A stretch of 64,000 nt of DNA from Kiritimatiellia bacterium (GCA_017403825.1 JAFRDO010000016.1:1-64000), one strand, 5' to 3'; shown: positions 44,950 to 53,678, counted from the first letter of the stretch. Numbers and translations are program-made. The notes: generated by a model not told the origin, from the letters alone.

Positions 44950-45694
44950 CCACGCAAGCTACGCCACGATCGGACTGACGGTGGTCCTCGGCATCGTAGC
45001 AATAACCGCCACGCTCGTGTATATCGGCGGCGCCGGCGGCGCCGACAGGTTCATGTTCGCCGAGACGTACTACGACAGGTCGGTGAGCGGCCTTTCAGTA
45101 GGCAGCACCGTCAACTTCCGGGGCGTGAAGGTCGGCGAGGTCAAGGAGATAAGCTTCGTCGGCAACAAGTACGAGACCAGCGATGACGACGCCCAGCGCA
45201 TCTACATACTGATGGCTTTCCGTTGCGACGACCTGGCCCTGTACTCCGGCAAGGCAAAAAGGCTTTTGGACAGGGGTTTGCGCGCGACAGTCACCGCCAG
45301 CGGCGTGACTGGACTTTCGAGAATCGAGCTCGACCTGCTGAAGCAAGCGGCTCCTCCTCCGCCGATAAGCTGGCAGCCGAAGAACCTGTACATACCGCCC
45401 GCGCCGTCGCTGATGAGCAGCTTCTCCGATTCTGCCACGAAGGTGATGAACCAGATCAACAAGATGGACCTCGATGCGGCGTGGAGCAACATTCATGTCG
45501 CAGTGGAGTCGGTTTCCCGTGCCACGGAAAGCGCAATGACGACATTGGAGACGCGTCGGGCGGACTTCTCGCGGATCATCGAGAACATCGCCGAGGCGTC
45601 CGAGTCGCTGCGGGAACTCGCGGCGGAACTGAAGCGCAACCCGTCGCTCCTGCTGCGCGAGCGCACAGAAGCCCCGCTTGACGAGACGAGATGA
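44939..45694 (+). CDS. mlaD: MlaD/MCE-domain substrate-binding protein
   Basis: A 251-aa protein with one N-terminal membrane helix (IGLTVVLGIVAITATLVYIG) and an MCE domain at about 35-140 (SGLSVGSTVNFRGVKVGEVKEI, RGLRATVTASGVTGLSRIEL). The C-terminal 100 residues are helical (FSDSATKVMNQINKMDLDAA). In the Mla system the MCE protein forms a ring in the periplasm that passes lipids to the permease. GGGGAGG lies 6 nt before the ATG. It shares ATGA with the U32 peptidase gene. Confidence 0.92.
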   Translation: MASNHASYATIGLTVVLGIVAITATLVYIGGAGGADRFMFAETYYDRSVSGLSVGSTVNFRGVKVGEVKEISFVGNKYETSDDDAQRIYILMAFRCDDLALYSGKAKRLLDRGLRATVTASGVTGLSRIELDLLKQAAPPPPISWQPKNLYIPPAPSLMSSFSDSATKVMNQINKMDLDAAWSNIHVAVESVSRATESAMTTLETRRADFSRIIENIAEASESLRELAAELKRNPSLLLRERTEAPLDETR

Positions 45695-47922
45695 AAGCTG
45701 GCGGCCGCGACATGCCAGGTTCCGGCGTCGAACTGCTTGCGCCGGCGGGGAACTTCGCCGTCGCGCGCGCGGCGTTCGCTGCAGGGGCCGATGCCGTATA
45801 CTGCGGGCTTGCGGACTTCTCCGCCAGGGCGTTCGCCGACAACTTCTCGACTGACGACATGCGCGACCTCCTGCGCCTGGCTCGCTCGCAGGGGCTCAAG
45901 GTCTACGTCACGTTCAACACTGTGATTGACGAATGTGACGCGGAGCGCGCCGTCCGCACGCTGGCACAGCTCGACGAACTGCGCCCCGACGCCATTATCG
46001 TGCAGGACATCGGAGTCGCCCGCATCTGCCGCAGGCATTTCCCGAATCTTTGCCTCCATGCCTCTACGCAACTCGTGGCGCACAACCTTGAGGGCGTGCT
46101 GGCGTTGCGCGAGCTGGGCTTTCGCCGCGTTGTGCTGGCGCGAGAACTCAGTCTGGCTGAGATAGAGTCCATTGCCCGCCGTTGCGGCGTAGAGATAGAG
46201 GTGTTCATTCACGGCGCACTTTGCTATTCGCTTTCCGGGCTCTGCCTCTTCGGGGCGATGGAAAAGGGACGCAGCGGCAACCGCGGGAAGTGCCCGTACT
46301 GCTGCCGTCAGGGATTTCCCGTTCAGTCTGCGGACGGCGGTGCGGCGGTTTCGCACCCGTTTTCAATGAAGGACCTTCGCCTCGGCGAAGACGTACGCAG
46401 ACTTGCCGACGCAGGCGTAGCGTCCCTCAAGATCGAGGGACGCATGAAGTCCGCGCTTTATGTCGCGAGCGTTACGCGCTACTACCGGCAGATCCTGGAC
46501 AGGGAAGATGCAAGAAACGGGAAGGGGGTCTCGGTCGAGGATCTGGAAACGGTCTTCTCCCGCCGCACGACGGAACTCTATTTCCGCGGCCAGCCCGGGC
46601 AGGTAGAGTCTCCGATCGACACGGGTTCGCCTGGTCACGTCGGCGCGCCCGTCGGGACGGTGAAGCATGTTACGAAAGACCGCGACGGACGAAGCTGGCT
46701 TCGCTTCCACACCAGGCGAGCGCTTGAGAAGCATGACGGGCTGCAGTTCGAGGCTGTCGGCGCTGACGGACGCCGCCTTGGCATGGGGATAACCGAAATG
46801 CGCCAGTCGATTTCGCGGCGGCCGGTCCTTGAGGTTGACGCTGGGACCGACGTGGAGATACTGCTTCCCGACGAGCGTGGGCCCGCCGGAGCGGGCGCGA
46901 CTGATTGGTCGGCAATCAAGCCGGGAAGCACTGTATTTTGCTCGATGTCGAACGCGGTGAAGCGAATGTTTCCCACGCCGTCGTTCCGTCCGAGCGATCT
47001 CCCTGGCGGCTGCACCCTGGACGTTGAAGTTGGCCTTTCCCGCGACGGCATCTCATGCCGTGTTGCCAGTCCTGTTGCCGTTTCGGTTTCTAAGCCGCTC
47101 GCACTGGAAAAGGCGAAAGCTCCAGATCGGACGGCAGAGGGCGTGCGCAAGGCCTTCGCCAAGCTGGGAGGAACGGATTACAGCCTAGGACGCCTGTCGG
47201 TGAATGACCCTGACGGACTCTTCGCTCCGCCGAGCGTGCTGAACGACATTCGCCGCGAGCTTGTGGAGAAGCTCGATGCGGCGCGGGCTGAGGCGATGCG
47301 GGAGCGGGTCGGATCGGCGCTTGAAGACGTTGTGCGCCGAGGAGAAACGCATGAACGTCCGACCCCGTGCCGCCGCCTGAAAATGCGTCCCGACCAGGTC
47401 ATGCCGCCAGGAGAATGGGACGAGGTCATTGTGACGATGGGCGAGGGCGGCGATCGCGTCGCGACGCCCGTCTACACTGCCGAGCCTGACTTTGCCAGGT
47501 TGCGCGCAGACGCAAAGCGCTTGATCCGCAGGGGCTGCGTCCGCTGGGAGGCGAGCGACTTGGCGACGCTGCGCATGCTGCGTTCGCTAGGCGTCGAGGA
47601 CGTGACGGCCGACTGGACTCTCTATGCGTTCAACACCCAGGCTTTGCAGGCTCTCGCCGACCTTGGAGTGAGCCGTTTCGTGGCCAGCCCCGAGAACGCA
47701 CAGGACAACATGAGGGCTCTTGCCGGGAGTGGCTTTGACGTAGAGTTCGTTTCGCAGCAGTCGACGCCGCTGTTCATTTCGCTGACGGAACCGGCCATGC
47801 GTCCGCCGGATCTGGCTGTGTTCCGCATCGGACGCGTGTGGGTAACCACGCGTCCGACGCCGCGAACGTTCGCGGCGCCGCCGGGAGTCTCGACGCGAGT
47901 CGACATCTCCTGGGATCAGTGA
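45691..47922 (+). CDS. U32-family peptidase (RlhA/YhbU-like)
   Basis: A 743-aa protein of the U32 family. ELLAPAGNFAVARAAFAAGADAVYCGL is the standard start of the TIM-barrel part; VFIHGALCYSLSGLCLFGAM and RGKCPYCCRQGFPV contain the four conserved Cys that bind an Fe-S cluster in RlhA-type members, and SMKDLRLGEDVRRLADAGVASLKIEGRMKS-type blocks follow. The C-terminal half matches the DUF3656/collagenase-like extension. E. coli RlhA hydroxylates 23S rRNA C2501 and others act with ubiquinone hydroxylases; which applies here is not readable. The ATG overlaps the MCE gene stop by 4 bp, an unexpected coupling to lipid transport. Confidence 0.85.
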   Translation: MKAGGRDMPGSGVELLAPAGNFAVARAAFAAGADAVYCGLADFSARAFADNFSTDDMRDLLRLARSQGLKVYVTFNTVIDECDAERAVRTLAQLDELRPDAIIVQDIGVARICRRHFPNLCLHASTQLVAHNLEGVLALRELGFRRVVLARELSLAEIESIARRCGVEIEVFIHGALCYSLSGLCLFGAMEKGRSGNRGKCPYCCRQGFPVQSADGGAAVSHPFSMKDLRLGEDVRRLADAGVASLKIEGRMKSALYVASVTRYYRQILDREDARNGKGVSVEDLETVFSRRTTELYFRGQPGQVESPIDTGSPGHVGAPVGTVKHVTKDRDGRSWLRFHTRRALEKHDGLQFEAVGADGRRLGMGITEMRQSISRRPVLEVDAGTDVEILLPDERGPAGAGATDWSAIKPGSTVFCSMSNAVKRMFPTPSFRPSDLPGGCTLDVEVGLSRDGISCRVASPVAVSVSKPLALEKAKAPDRTAEGVRKAFAKLGGTDYSLGRLSVNDPDGLFAPPSVLNDIRRELVEKLDAARAEAMRERVGSALEDVVRRGETHERPTPCRRLKMRPDQVMPPGEWDEVIVTMGEGGDRVATPVYTAEPDFARLRADAKRLIRRGCVRWEASDLATLRMLRSLGVEDVTADWTLYAFNTQALQALADLGVSRFVASPENAQDNMRALAGSGFDVEFVSQQSTPLFISLTEPAMRPPDLAVFRIGRVWVTTRPTPRTFAAPPGVSTRVDISWDQ

Positions 47923-47964
47923 CCCGCGAAAAGCCCCGTCGGCTGCCGCTGAATTTTCGTGCTG

Positions 47965-48516
47965 CTACTTGAAGTAGCGGTTGTAGAGGCCCTGGAACGC
48001 CTTGCCGTGGCGGGCTTCGTCCTTCGCCATCTCGTGAACGGTGTCGTGGATGGCGTCGTAGCCAAGCTCCTTCGCGCGCTTTGCGATGGCGAGCTTTCCG
48101 GCGGTCGCGCCGCATTCGGCCTCCATGCGGCGGCGGAGGTTCTCCTTTGTGGAGTCGGTGACGATGTCGATCGTCTTGCCGAGGAGTTCGGCGAACTTCG
48201 CCGCGTGCTCGGCCTCCTCGAACGCTATGCGCTTGTACGCTTCGGCGACTTCTGGATAGCCCTCGCGGTCCGCCTGGCGCGACATGGCGAGATACATGCC
48301 GACTTCGCAGCATTCGCCGTTGAAATGGTCCTTGAGGCCCTGCGTGACCTCCGCGTCGTCGACTATGCCGTCGCCGACGTGATGCTCGGCCACGAAGTCC
48401 AGTCCGCCGGACTGCTTGAGGAATTTCGCGCCCGGAACGCCGCACTGGGGGCACTTCTCCGGTGCCGAATCGCCTTCATGCACGTACCCGCATACGGGGC
48501 AAACCCATTTTGTCAT
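47965..48516 (-). CDS. Reverse rubrerythrin (rubredoxin-ferritin-like)
   Basis: A 183-aa protein. The N-terminal rubredoxin-like domain has [11 protein letters not shown] and CPQCGVPG (two C-x2-C pairs binding one iron); the ferritin-like diiron domain follows with [21 protein letters not shown] and [13 protein letters not shown], which supply the Glu/His ligands. This order is the reverse of classical rubrerythrin and matches the oxygen-induced reverse rubrerythrins of anaerobes, which reduce H2O2 or O2. ATG 48516 is chosen because AAGGAAGG lies about 5 nt before it; a longer frame from 48576 would run into the tRNA gene. Confidence 0.92.
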   Translation of the reverse strand: MTKWVCPVCGYVHEGDSAPEKCPQCGVPGAKFLKQSGGLDFVAEHHVGDGIVDDAEVTQGLKDHFNGECCEVGMYLAMSRQADREGYPEVAEAYKRIAFEEAEHAAKFAELLGKTIDIVTDSTKENLRRRMEAECGATAGKLAIAKRAKELGYDAIHDTVHEMAKDEARHGKAFQGLYNRYFK

Positions 48517-48548
48517 CTCTGCCTTCCTTTCTTTCAGTGCTTTCGCGT

Positions 48549-48625
48549 TGGCGGGTCTGGCGGGAATCGAACCCACTACCCGCGGTTTAGAAAACCGCTG
48601 CTCTATCCGAATGAGCTACAGACCC
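48549..48625 (-). tRNA. tRNA-Arg (anticodon UCU)
   Basis: On the minus strand the sequence folds into a full cloverleaf: acceptor GGGTCTG/CAGACCC, D-loop AGCTCATTCGGATAGAGC, anticodon loop TTTCTAA (UCU, reading AGA/AGG) and T-loop GGGTTCGATTCCC. Discriminator G and an encoded CCA (48549-48551) are present. Confidence 0.93.
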
Positions 48626-48645
48626 AGTTGATTGTAGTGGCCCGT

Positions 48646-48675
48646 AGTATACCAAGTTTGCATTGACGCCGTCAA
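48646..48675 (-). promoter_or_regulatory. Promoter of tRNA-Arg
   Basis: On the minus strand TTGACG, an 18-bp spacer and TATACT preceded by an extended TG; the tRNA 5' end is about 20 nt downstream. Confidence 0.7.
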
Positions 48676-48690
48676 CACGACGGAATTTAT

Positions 48691-48698
48691 TGTATAAT
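48691..48698 (+). promoter_or_regulatory. -10 promoter of MBL hydrolase gene
   Basis: TGTATAAT, with TATAAT at 48693-48698, 22 nt before ATG 48721. It is divergent from the tRNA-Arg promoter. AAGGAGGG precedes the start codon. Confidence 0.5.
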
Positions 48699-48720
48699 AT
48701 CGGCAACCAAGGAGGGCATC

Positions 48721-49677
48721 ATGACAAGACGTGATTTTGCAAAGGGCGTCGCTTCGGCGGGGCTGCTTGCCGCGGCGGGAAGGCTGGCGGCGCAGTCGCA
48801 CGAGCCGACGGGCGTGGCGGAGCTTGACCTGCGCCAGTCTGAGATCGACGCGGTGACGCCGCAGGATTTCGCGGCGTACTGCAGCCTGGAGCCTGGCGCC
48901 GCCGGTGCGGAGGCGCTGTCGGCCGCGGTTTCGCGCTTTCCCGTGCTGGGGCGGCTTGAGGCGGCGTTCGACAAGGTGTTCCGCGAAGCGAAGGACACGG
49001 TCGTGACGGACGCGAACAGGCCGGCCGTGTGGTACCTCTACAACATGGGGCTGATCGTGAAGACGCCGAAGACGATGTTCTCGATTGACCTTCACCACCG
49101 CCGTGCGGAGGAGTTCGCGCCGTTCCTGGACTTCGCGCTCATCACCCACAATCACAACGACCACTACACGGAGCGGTTCAAGGTGGCGATGGACAGGGGC
49201 GAGCACAAGCCGGTGGTGAACAACTTCTTCGACAACTATGGCGTGAGGGACAGGAAGTATGGCGGCTACACGAGGGCGAAGTCGAAGACGTTCCGGTTCG
49301 GCGACGTTACCATCATAACGGGCCTTTGCGACCACAACAGCTACCTCATAGACTACACGACGCCGTTCGAGGTGCAGGTGGGCGACTTCACGCTCTACCA
49401 TTCTGGTGACTGCTGCAGCCACGAGAAGCTTGGCGTCACGCGCCGCCCTGACTTATGGGTGTTCCACCCTTACTGCGGCATGGATCCCGTGAAGGGCGCC
49501 GTCGAGACGGTTCGGCCGAAGAAGGCGGTGATCGCTCATCTGCAGGAGCTGGGGCATGCGAAGGGCAGGTATCGCTGGACATACCGCGATGGGATGAGGG
49601 CGAAGGCCCGCCTTGAAGCCGCCGAGTTCCCGTCCGTCATGCCGCTGTGGGGCGAGCGCCTCGATTGCCCCACCTGA
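48721..49677 (+). CDS. Tat-exported MBL-fold metallohydrolase (UlaG-like)
   Basis: A 318-aa protein beginning with a twin-arginine signal (MTRRDFAKGVASAGLLAAAG). The metallo-beta-lactamase core is visible: VWYLYNMGLIVKTPKTMFSID, the metal-binding THNHNDHYTERF (H-x-H-x-D-H), TIITGLCDHNSYLID, and LYHSGDCCSHEKLG with a further Asp and His. This is the Lactamase_B_3/UlaG-like group; substrates range from lactones to phosphodiesters. Tat export means the metal is loaded in the cytoplasm. An internal HLQELGHAKGRYRWTYRDG near the end may hold the last metal ligand. A small leader of 22 nt and no clear partner gene. Confidence 0.8.
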   Translation: MTRRDFAKGVASAGLLAAAGRLAAQSHEPTGVAELDLRQSEIDAVTPQDFAAYCSLEPGAAGAEALSAAVSRFPVLGRLEAAFDKVFREAKDTVVTDANRPAVWYLYNMGLIVKTPKTMFSIDLHHRRAEEFAPFLDFALITHNHNDHYTERFKVAMDRGEHKPVVNNFFDNYGVRDRKYGGYTRAKSKTFRFGDVTIITGLCDHNSYLIDYTTPFEVQVGDFTLYHSGDCCSHEKLGVTRRPDLWVFHPYCGMDPVKGAVETVRPKKAVIAHLQELGHAKGRYRWTYRDGMRAKARLEAAEFPSVMPLWGERLDCPT

Positions 49678-49741
49678 CATTCTGTCCAGTAGACGGTGTA
49701 CTCGCCATTGTCAGGGTTGAGCCAAAGTCAATCATCATCGA

Positions 49742-49750
49742 TGATATAAT
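49742..49750 (+). promoter_or_regulatory. Extended -10 box opening a gene-poor unit
   Basis: TGATATAAT, with TATAAT at 49745-49750. Downstream are short direct repeats, a 42-codon ORF, and the tRNA-Ala gene on the other strand; a terminator follows at 50049. Confidence 0.5.
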
Positions 49751-49879
49751 ATGGGGGCGTACTTTGGAGCGTACTTGGGGGGCGCACCTTTGATCAAAAT
49801 CATCATTGGCCGCCAACGCGCCACGAGACGCAACGGAAAACGGAAAGGCAACGGAAATGGCTCAAAAGCAATGCGATGA
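49751..49879 (+). CDS. Possible small basic peptide (42 codons)
   Basis: ATG 49751 to TGA 49877-49879 encodes a peptide with a hydrophobic start (MGAYFGAYLGGAPLIKIIIG) and a very basic end (RQRATRRNGKRKGNGNG). The ATG is directly after TATAAT, so the predicted start of transcription (about 49757) lies inside it. That argues against translation from this ATG unless another promoter is used. No family is recognised. Confidence 0.2.
   Translation: MGAYFGAYLGGAPLIKIIIGRQRATRRNGKRKGNGNGSKAMR
49757..49791 (+). repeat. 12-bp direct repeats behind the promoter
   Basis: GCGTACTTTGGA, GCGTACTTGGGG and the decayed GGCGCACCTTTG follow one another right after the -10 box, at or just past the expected start of transcription, where a repressor could bind. 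Confidence 0.4.
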
Positions 49880-49883
49880 AAGC

Positions 49884-49910
49884 AAAAAAGACCGCTCGGC
49901 GCGGCCTTTC
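49884..49910 (-). terminator. Rho-independent terminator of tRNA-Ala
   Basis: On the minus strand AAAGGCCGC-GCCGA-GCGGTC followed by TTTTTT, directly downstream of the tRNA 3' end. Confidence 0.75.
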
Positions 49911-49914
49911 AATC

Positions 49915-49990
<76 letters not shown>

Positions 49991-50009
49991 ATGTAACGAA
50001 GTGGAAAAA

Positions 50010-50039
50010 AGTATATCATAATCTGCCCTAGGAAGTCAA
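50010..50039 (-). promoter_or_regulatory. Promoter of tRNA-Ala
   Basis: On the minus strand TTGACT, an 18-bp spacer and TATACT with extended TG. Transcription would start near 50003, about 13 nt before the tRNA. Confidence 0.75.
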
Positions 50040-50048
50040 CCGGGGTGC

Positions 50049-50076
50049 CGCGCCTGAAGTTCAGGCGCGTTTTTTT
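50049..50076 (+). terminator. Rho-independent terminator
   Basis: CGCGCCTGAA-G-TTCAGGCGCG is a perfect inverted repeat followed by seven T. It ends 2 bp before the promoter box of the sugar porter and would stop transcription entering from 49745. Confidence 0.8.
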
Positions 50077-50077
50077 A

Positions 50078-50086
50078 TGGTATAAT
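50078..50086 (+). promoter_or_regulatory. Extended -10 promoter of sugar porter gene
   Basis: TGGTATAAT with TATAAT at 50081-50086, directly after the terminator T-tract; the ribosome binding site and GTG start are about 45-58 nt downstream. Confidence 0.65.
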
Positions 50087-50143
50087 ATGCAAGATTTGTC
50101 CGCACGGGGGCGGACGGCAGACACCGAAAAAGAAGGAGTGCGT

Positions 50144-51583
50144 GTGGAAAAGACTAAGAGATACATGGTCTTCCTGCTGGTGATGGCGGGATGCGGCGGC
50201 ATGCTGTTCGATTTCGGCGGCACGATCATCGGCCCTGCACTGCCTTACATCGGGCCGGTAGAAGACAACCCCGGAAGTCTCGGCCTCTTTACAACGGCTC
50301 AGGTTTCGCACCTTTCCAGCGCGGTCGTCATGTGCGCGGCAATCGCATGCCTTGCGGCCGGCTGGCTTGCGGAAAAGTTGGGTCGCAAGCTGATGATGCT
50401 CATCTCCGCTGCCGTCGCCGCGCTCGCGTGCCTTCCAATCTGCATAGCCGAGGGGAACTATGCGATGTTCTTCCTCGGGCGCGCGATGCAGGGCGTGGCC
50501 GCCGGCTTCATCGGCGTAGTCGTGCCCATGTACCTTGCCGAGTGCCTGGATGCGAACAGCCGCGGGAAGGGCGCCGGGATGTTCCAGCTCCTCGACTTCA
50601 TCGGCATAACTTTTTGCTCTGTCGTGGGGCTGGTCGTGGTCCACACGATAGGCGCTGCGGACGATGCGTCCGTCACTGCCGCGCAGAAGTCCCTCGCATG
50701 GAAGACGATTTTCTGGTCGAGTGCGGCACCTGCGATACTCTTCTTCCTTGGAGCGCTCGGCCTCAGGGAGTCGCCGCGCTGGCTTTACCGCCGCGGACGC
50801 AAGGAAGAGGCCCTTGCGGCCCTTGCCGCGAACAACGGCGAGGCGAAGGCCAGGGAGATTCTAGACGAGATGATGGCGAGTGATGCGGCAGAAGCCGCCG
50901 AGAAGGCTGCGCTTGCGGCCGCGGCGAAGGGCGACACGCTCTTCCAGAAGAAGTATGTGCTGCCGTTCTGCATCTCGCTTGCCATTCTCATCTGCAACCA
51001 GGCGATAGGTTTCAACGCCATCCAGTATTTCTCAATTCCGATGTTCATGAAGGCCGGTCTCTCTCAAGCCACGGCCAACGCCGCCAACTTCGTCGTTTGG
51101 CTCGTGCCGATTCCGGTCACGGCAGTCGCGCTCAGCCTCGTTGACCGCAGCGGACGCAAGACGCTCCTCAAAATAGGAACGGTCGGCATGGTGATTGCGC
51201 TTGCCGGCGTGGCCTCCATGTTCCTGCTGCTCGAAAAGGGGATTGCGTCAGGCGGAAACTTCGCAGGATGGATGACGGTCGGCGGCATCGCGTTGTTCGT
51301 CGCATCGTTCTCCATCGGGCCAGGCGTTGTCGTGTGGCTTGCGCTCTCGGAGCTGATGCCGAGTCGCATCCGGGCAAACGGCATGGCGATCGCGCTCTTC
51401 GTGAACCAGATGGTTGCGTTCGCGATAGCGGACGCTTTCTTGCCCTGGCAGAAGGCATGCGGATATGCCGCCGTATTCTACTGTCTCGCTGGCTTTGCAT
51501 TCCTCTACTTCCTTGCGGCAGCGTTTCTGCTGCCAGAGACCAAGGGCAAGACGCTGGAGGAGATCGAGGAATACTGGAAATAA
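50144..51583 (+). CDS. Sugar porter (MFS, SP family)
   Basis: A 479-aa, 12-helix sugar:H+ symporter-type permease. The family signatures are visible: GWLAEKLGRKLMMLISA after helix 2, RAMQGVAAGFIGVVVPMYLAE after helix 4, LRESPRWLYRRGRKEEAL in the central loop, QAIGFNAIQYFSIPMF (helix 7, sugar contact), DRSGRKTLLKIG, and the ending LPETKGKTLEEIEEYW. It should import a pentose or hexose such as xylose, arabinose or glucose. GTG 50144 is used because GAAGGAG lies 5 nt before it; a longer frame upstream would pass through the terminator. The next gene follows 13 bp later. Confidence 0.93.
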   Translation: MEKTKRYMVFLLVMAGCGGMLFDFGGTIIGPALPYIGPVEDNPGSLGLFTTAQVSHLSSAVVMCAAIACLAAGWLAEKLGRKLMMLISAAVAALACLPICIAEGNYAMFFLGRAMQGVAAGFIGVVVPMYLAECLDANSRGKGAGMFQLLDFIGITFCSVVGLVVVHTIGAADDASVTAAQKSLAWKTIFWSSAAPAILFFLGALGLRESPRWLYRRGRKEEALAALAANNGEAKAREILDEMMASDAAEAAEKAALAAAAKGDTLFQKKYVLPFCISLAILICNQAIGFNAIQYFSIPMFMKAGLSQATANAANFVVWLVPIPVTAVALSLVDRSGRKTLLKIGTVGMVIALAGVASMFLLLEKGIASGGNFAGWMTVGGIALFVASFSIGPGVVVWLALSELMPSRIRANGMAIALFVNQMVAFAIADAFLPWQKACGYAAVFYCLAGFAFLYFLAAAFLLPETKGKTLEEIEEYWK

Positions 51584-51596
51584 CGGAGGACCCGAA

Positions 51597-52757
51597 ATGA
51601 AGAAGCTCGCATTACTTTGCGCCGCATGCGCGGCAATCGAACTCTCTGCCGCTCCCGCCGCGAAGATGGAGCCGGTGGCCGCAGGCTTCCCGCAGTGGCA
51701 GGGGCTTGTGCAGAAGAACTACATACAGGGGCGCGAGATCACGCCGTCCGACCTGCGCCATCGCGTGACGATCGTGATCGACGTCGAGGACTGCCCCGCG
51801 CTGAAGCACCAGATGCTCCTTGCCAGCAGGTTCCTGTCGCAGACCGGGCTTGTCGGGCTCGAAGGCAGTGACTTCGAAAGGCGAGAGGATCTGCCGCGCA
51901 ACGTGCTGATCGTCGTCTCCTGCCACGGGCTGCTCAAGAACCCCGATGCGCTCAAGAAGGCCCTCAAACCGGCCGACAACACCGAGTCCGGCCTTTCCTA
52001 CTTCTACTCGACGCAGACTCCGTTCTACGAGGGAGTCTCCCTCGTCGGCGGACCCGAGACCGAAGGGCAGCGTCCCTACATCTACGTAATGGGTCCAAAG
52101 GGCACAGCGCCTCTCTATCAGGGTAAGCTGAACGAAGCCGGCATCAAGGCCGCCAGCAAGGCGATTGGCGAGGCGAAGGCGCAGATTGCGAAGGGTCCGG
52201 AGTGGAAGCCGTTCTACGGAACCGTCTCGCCGGAGAAGTACCCCGCGATCGCCGCCGCGATAGCCAAGGGCAAGCCCCTCGCTCCTGTCGCCGTCGCGAT
52301 CCAGAAGGACATCCTCTCGAAGGACGCGGAGAAGGCGACTGACGCGCAGATCGTGTACGACGCGCTGTCGCAGACGCGCAGTGACCTCTTGTCCCGCATT
52401 CGCCTCGAGGCCCGCGCGTGTCCGCACCGGGCCTACTATGACTTCCAGAAGCTCGTCAAGTACTGGCCGTCGGAGAAGAAGAAGCTGGACGACGTGATGC
52501 AGCGGCTGAAGGCGATTCCTGACGCAGAGAAGCTGTCGAAGATGTTCTGCAAGGTGATGACGTGGGCCGAGCCGGACTTCGTCTGCAAGAACAAGGGCGA
52601 GGCCAAAAAGATAGTCGAAGAGCTGAAGAAGATGAAGCCGGTGCTGGCGAAGATGAAGGAGTCGAAGGTGATCGTGGTGCAGAACGGTGCACTGCTGATG
52701 GACTCGCAGCTTGACACGCTCATCGAGACGATTCCCGACAAGATTGCCGTGAAGTAG
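51597..52757 (+). CDS. Secreted protein of unknown function
   Basis: A 386-aa protein with a signal peptide (MKKLALLCAACAAIELSAAPA). It is not recognised. The first part, residues about 20-180, has the beta-alpha wording of a small Rossmann/thioredoxin-like fold (VTIVIDVEDCPALKHQMLLA, LIVVSCHGLLKNPDALKKAL, RPYIYVMGPKGTAPLYQG); the second part is helical and Lys-rich (DDVMQRLKAIPDAEKLSKMF, KIVEELKKMKPVLAKMKESK). GGAGG precedes ATG 51597. It is 13 bp after the sugar porter, so the two are co-transcribed; a role in sugar uptake or in its control is possible but unproven. Confidence 0.7.
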   Translation: MKKLALLCAACAAIELSAAPAAKMEPVAAGFPQWQGLVQKNYIQGREITPSDLRHRVTIVIDVEDCPALKHQMLLASRFLSQTGLVGLEGSDFERREDLPRNVLIVVSCHGLLKNPDALKKALKPADNTESGLSYFYSTQTPFYEGVSLVGGPETEGQRPYIYVMGPKGTAPLYQGKLNEAGIKAASKAIGEAKAQIAKGPEWKPFYGTVSPEKYPAIAAAIAKGKPLAPVAVAIQKDILSKDAEKATDAQIVYDALSQTRSDLLSRIRLEARACPHRAYYDFQKLVKYWPSEKKKLDDVMQRLKAIPDAEKLSKMFCKVMTWAEPDFVCKNKGEAKKIVEELKKMKPVLAKMKESKVIVVQNGALLMDSQLDTLIETIPDKIAVK

Positions 52758-52776
52758 GTGGTTCAGGCGAAACCTG

Positions 52777-52806
52777 CTGAAATTGGCCGGTATTTTTTGA
52801 TATAAT
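52777..52806 (+). promoter_or_regulatory. Promoter of argB
   Basis: CTGAAA (52777-52782), an 18-bp spacer and TATAAT (52801-52806) with extended TG; ATG 52818 follows after 11 nt, so the leader would be about 5 nt. Confidence 0.6.
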
Positions 52807-52817
52807 TTCACGAACGT

Positions 52818-53678
52818 ATGGAGAAGATAGACACAGCGCAGGCGAAGGCCGCCGTACTCACGGCGGCCCTGCCCTACATTCAGGACTTCAAGGGCTCGGT
52901 CGTGCTTGTCAAGCTCGGCGGGTCGGTGATGGAGGTCGAGGAGAACCTTGAAAGCCTGATGGACGACATCGCGTTCATGAACGCGACGGGCATGAAGGTC
53001 GTGATCGTCCATGGCGGCGGCAAGGCGATTACGAAGGCGATCAAGATGAGCGGCCACGTGCCGGCGTTCGTGGACGGGCTGCGCGTCACCGACGAGCCGA
53101 CGATGGAGATTGTCCGCAAGACGCTCAACAACGTCGTCAACCCCGACATCGTGGCGCGGCTTTGCAACCGGGGAGCGAACGCGAAGCCCCTGCACGGCAA
53201 CTGGATATTCGGGGCGAAGAAGATAGCCGAGCCCGACCGCGGCTACGTTGGGGAGGTCGTGCGGGTGACGGCGCGCGCGGTGGTGGAGATGCTTGACGCG
53301 CACATCATACCGGTCGTGACCCCGCTTGGAACCGGTGTTGATGACGGCCACCTCTACAACATCAACGCCGACTATGCTGCCGCGGCCCTCGCCAAGGAGC
53401 TTCAGGTGAGGAAGTTCATGCTGGTGTCGGACGTCCCGGGTCTGCTCAAGGATCCAGAGGACCCTCAGACTCTCCTTTCGACCCTGCACCTCGGCGACGT
53501 GGAGAAGCTGACGTCGGACGGCACGATTTCCGGCGGAATGCTCCCGAAGATCAGGAGCTGCTGCGACGCGATCCGCGCCGGGGTGCGCAAGGTGCATCTC
53601 GTCGACGGTCGCATGGCGCATTCGCTTTTACTTGAAATATTCACGCGGGAAGGCGTGGGAACGGAGATAACGGAATGA
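52818..53678 (+). CDS. argB: Acetylglutamate kinase
   Basis: A 286-aa amino-acid kinase that phosphorylates N-acetylglutamate, the second step of arginine synthesis. Motifs: VVLVKLGGSVMEVEEN (phosphate binding), VIVHGGGKAITKAIK, VDGLRVTDEPTMEIVRKTLN, and YNINADYAAAALAKEL with LVSDVPGLL. The N-terminal helix before the kinase core is the type found in arginine-sensitive hexameric enzymes, so feedback inhibition by arginine is plausible. The stop overlaps the argD start by 4 bp (ATGA). Confidence 0.95.
   Translation: MEKIDTAQAKAAVLTAALPYIQDFKGSVVLVKLGGSVMEVEENLESLMDDIAFMNATGMKVVIVHGGGKAITKAIKMSGHVPAFVDGLRVTDEPTMEIVRKTLNNVVNPDIVARLCNRGANAKPLHGNWIFGAKKIAEPDRGYVGEVVRVTARAVVEMLDAHIIPVVTPLGTGVDDGHLYNINADYAAAALAKELQVRKFMLVSDVPGLLKDPEDPQTLLSTLHLGDVEKLTSDGTISGGMLPKIRSCCDAIRAGVRKVHLVDGRMAHSLLLEIFTREGVGTEITE

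Noticed and set aside
48517..48576. Longer rubrerythrin frame starting at 48576
   Set aside because: The extra 20 residues overlap the tRNA-Arg gene; AAGGAAGG supports ATG 48516.
50045..50143. N-terminal extension of the sugar porter from 50045
   Set aside because: It runs through the terminator hairpin and the promoter; GTG 50144 with GAAGGAG fits the family start.
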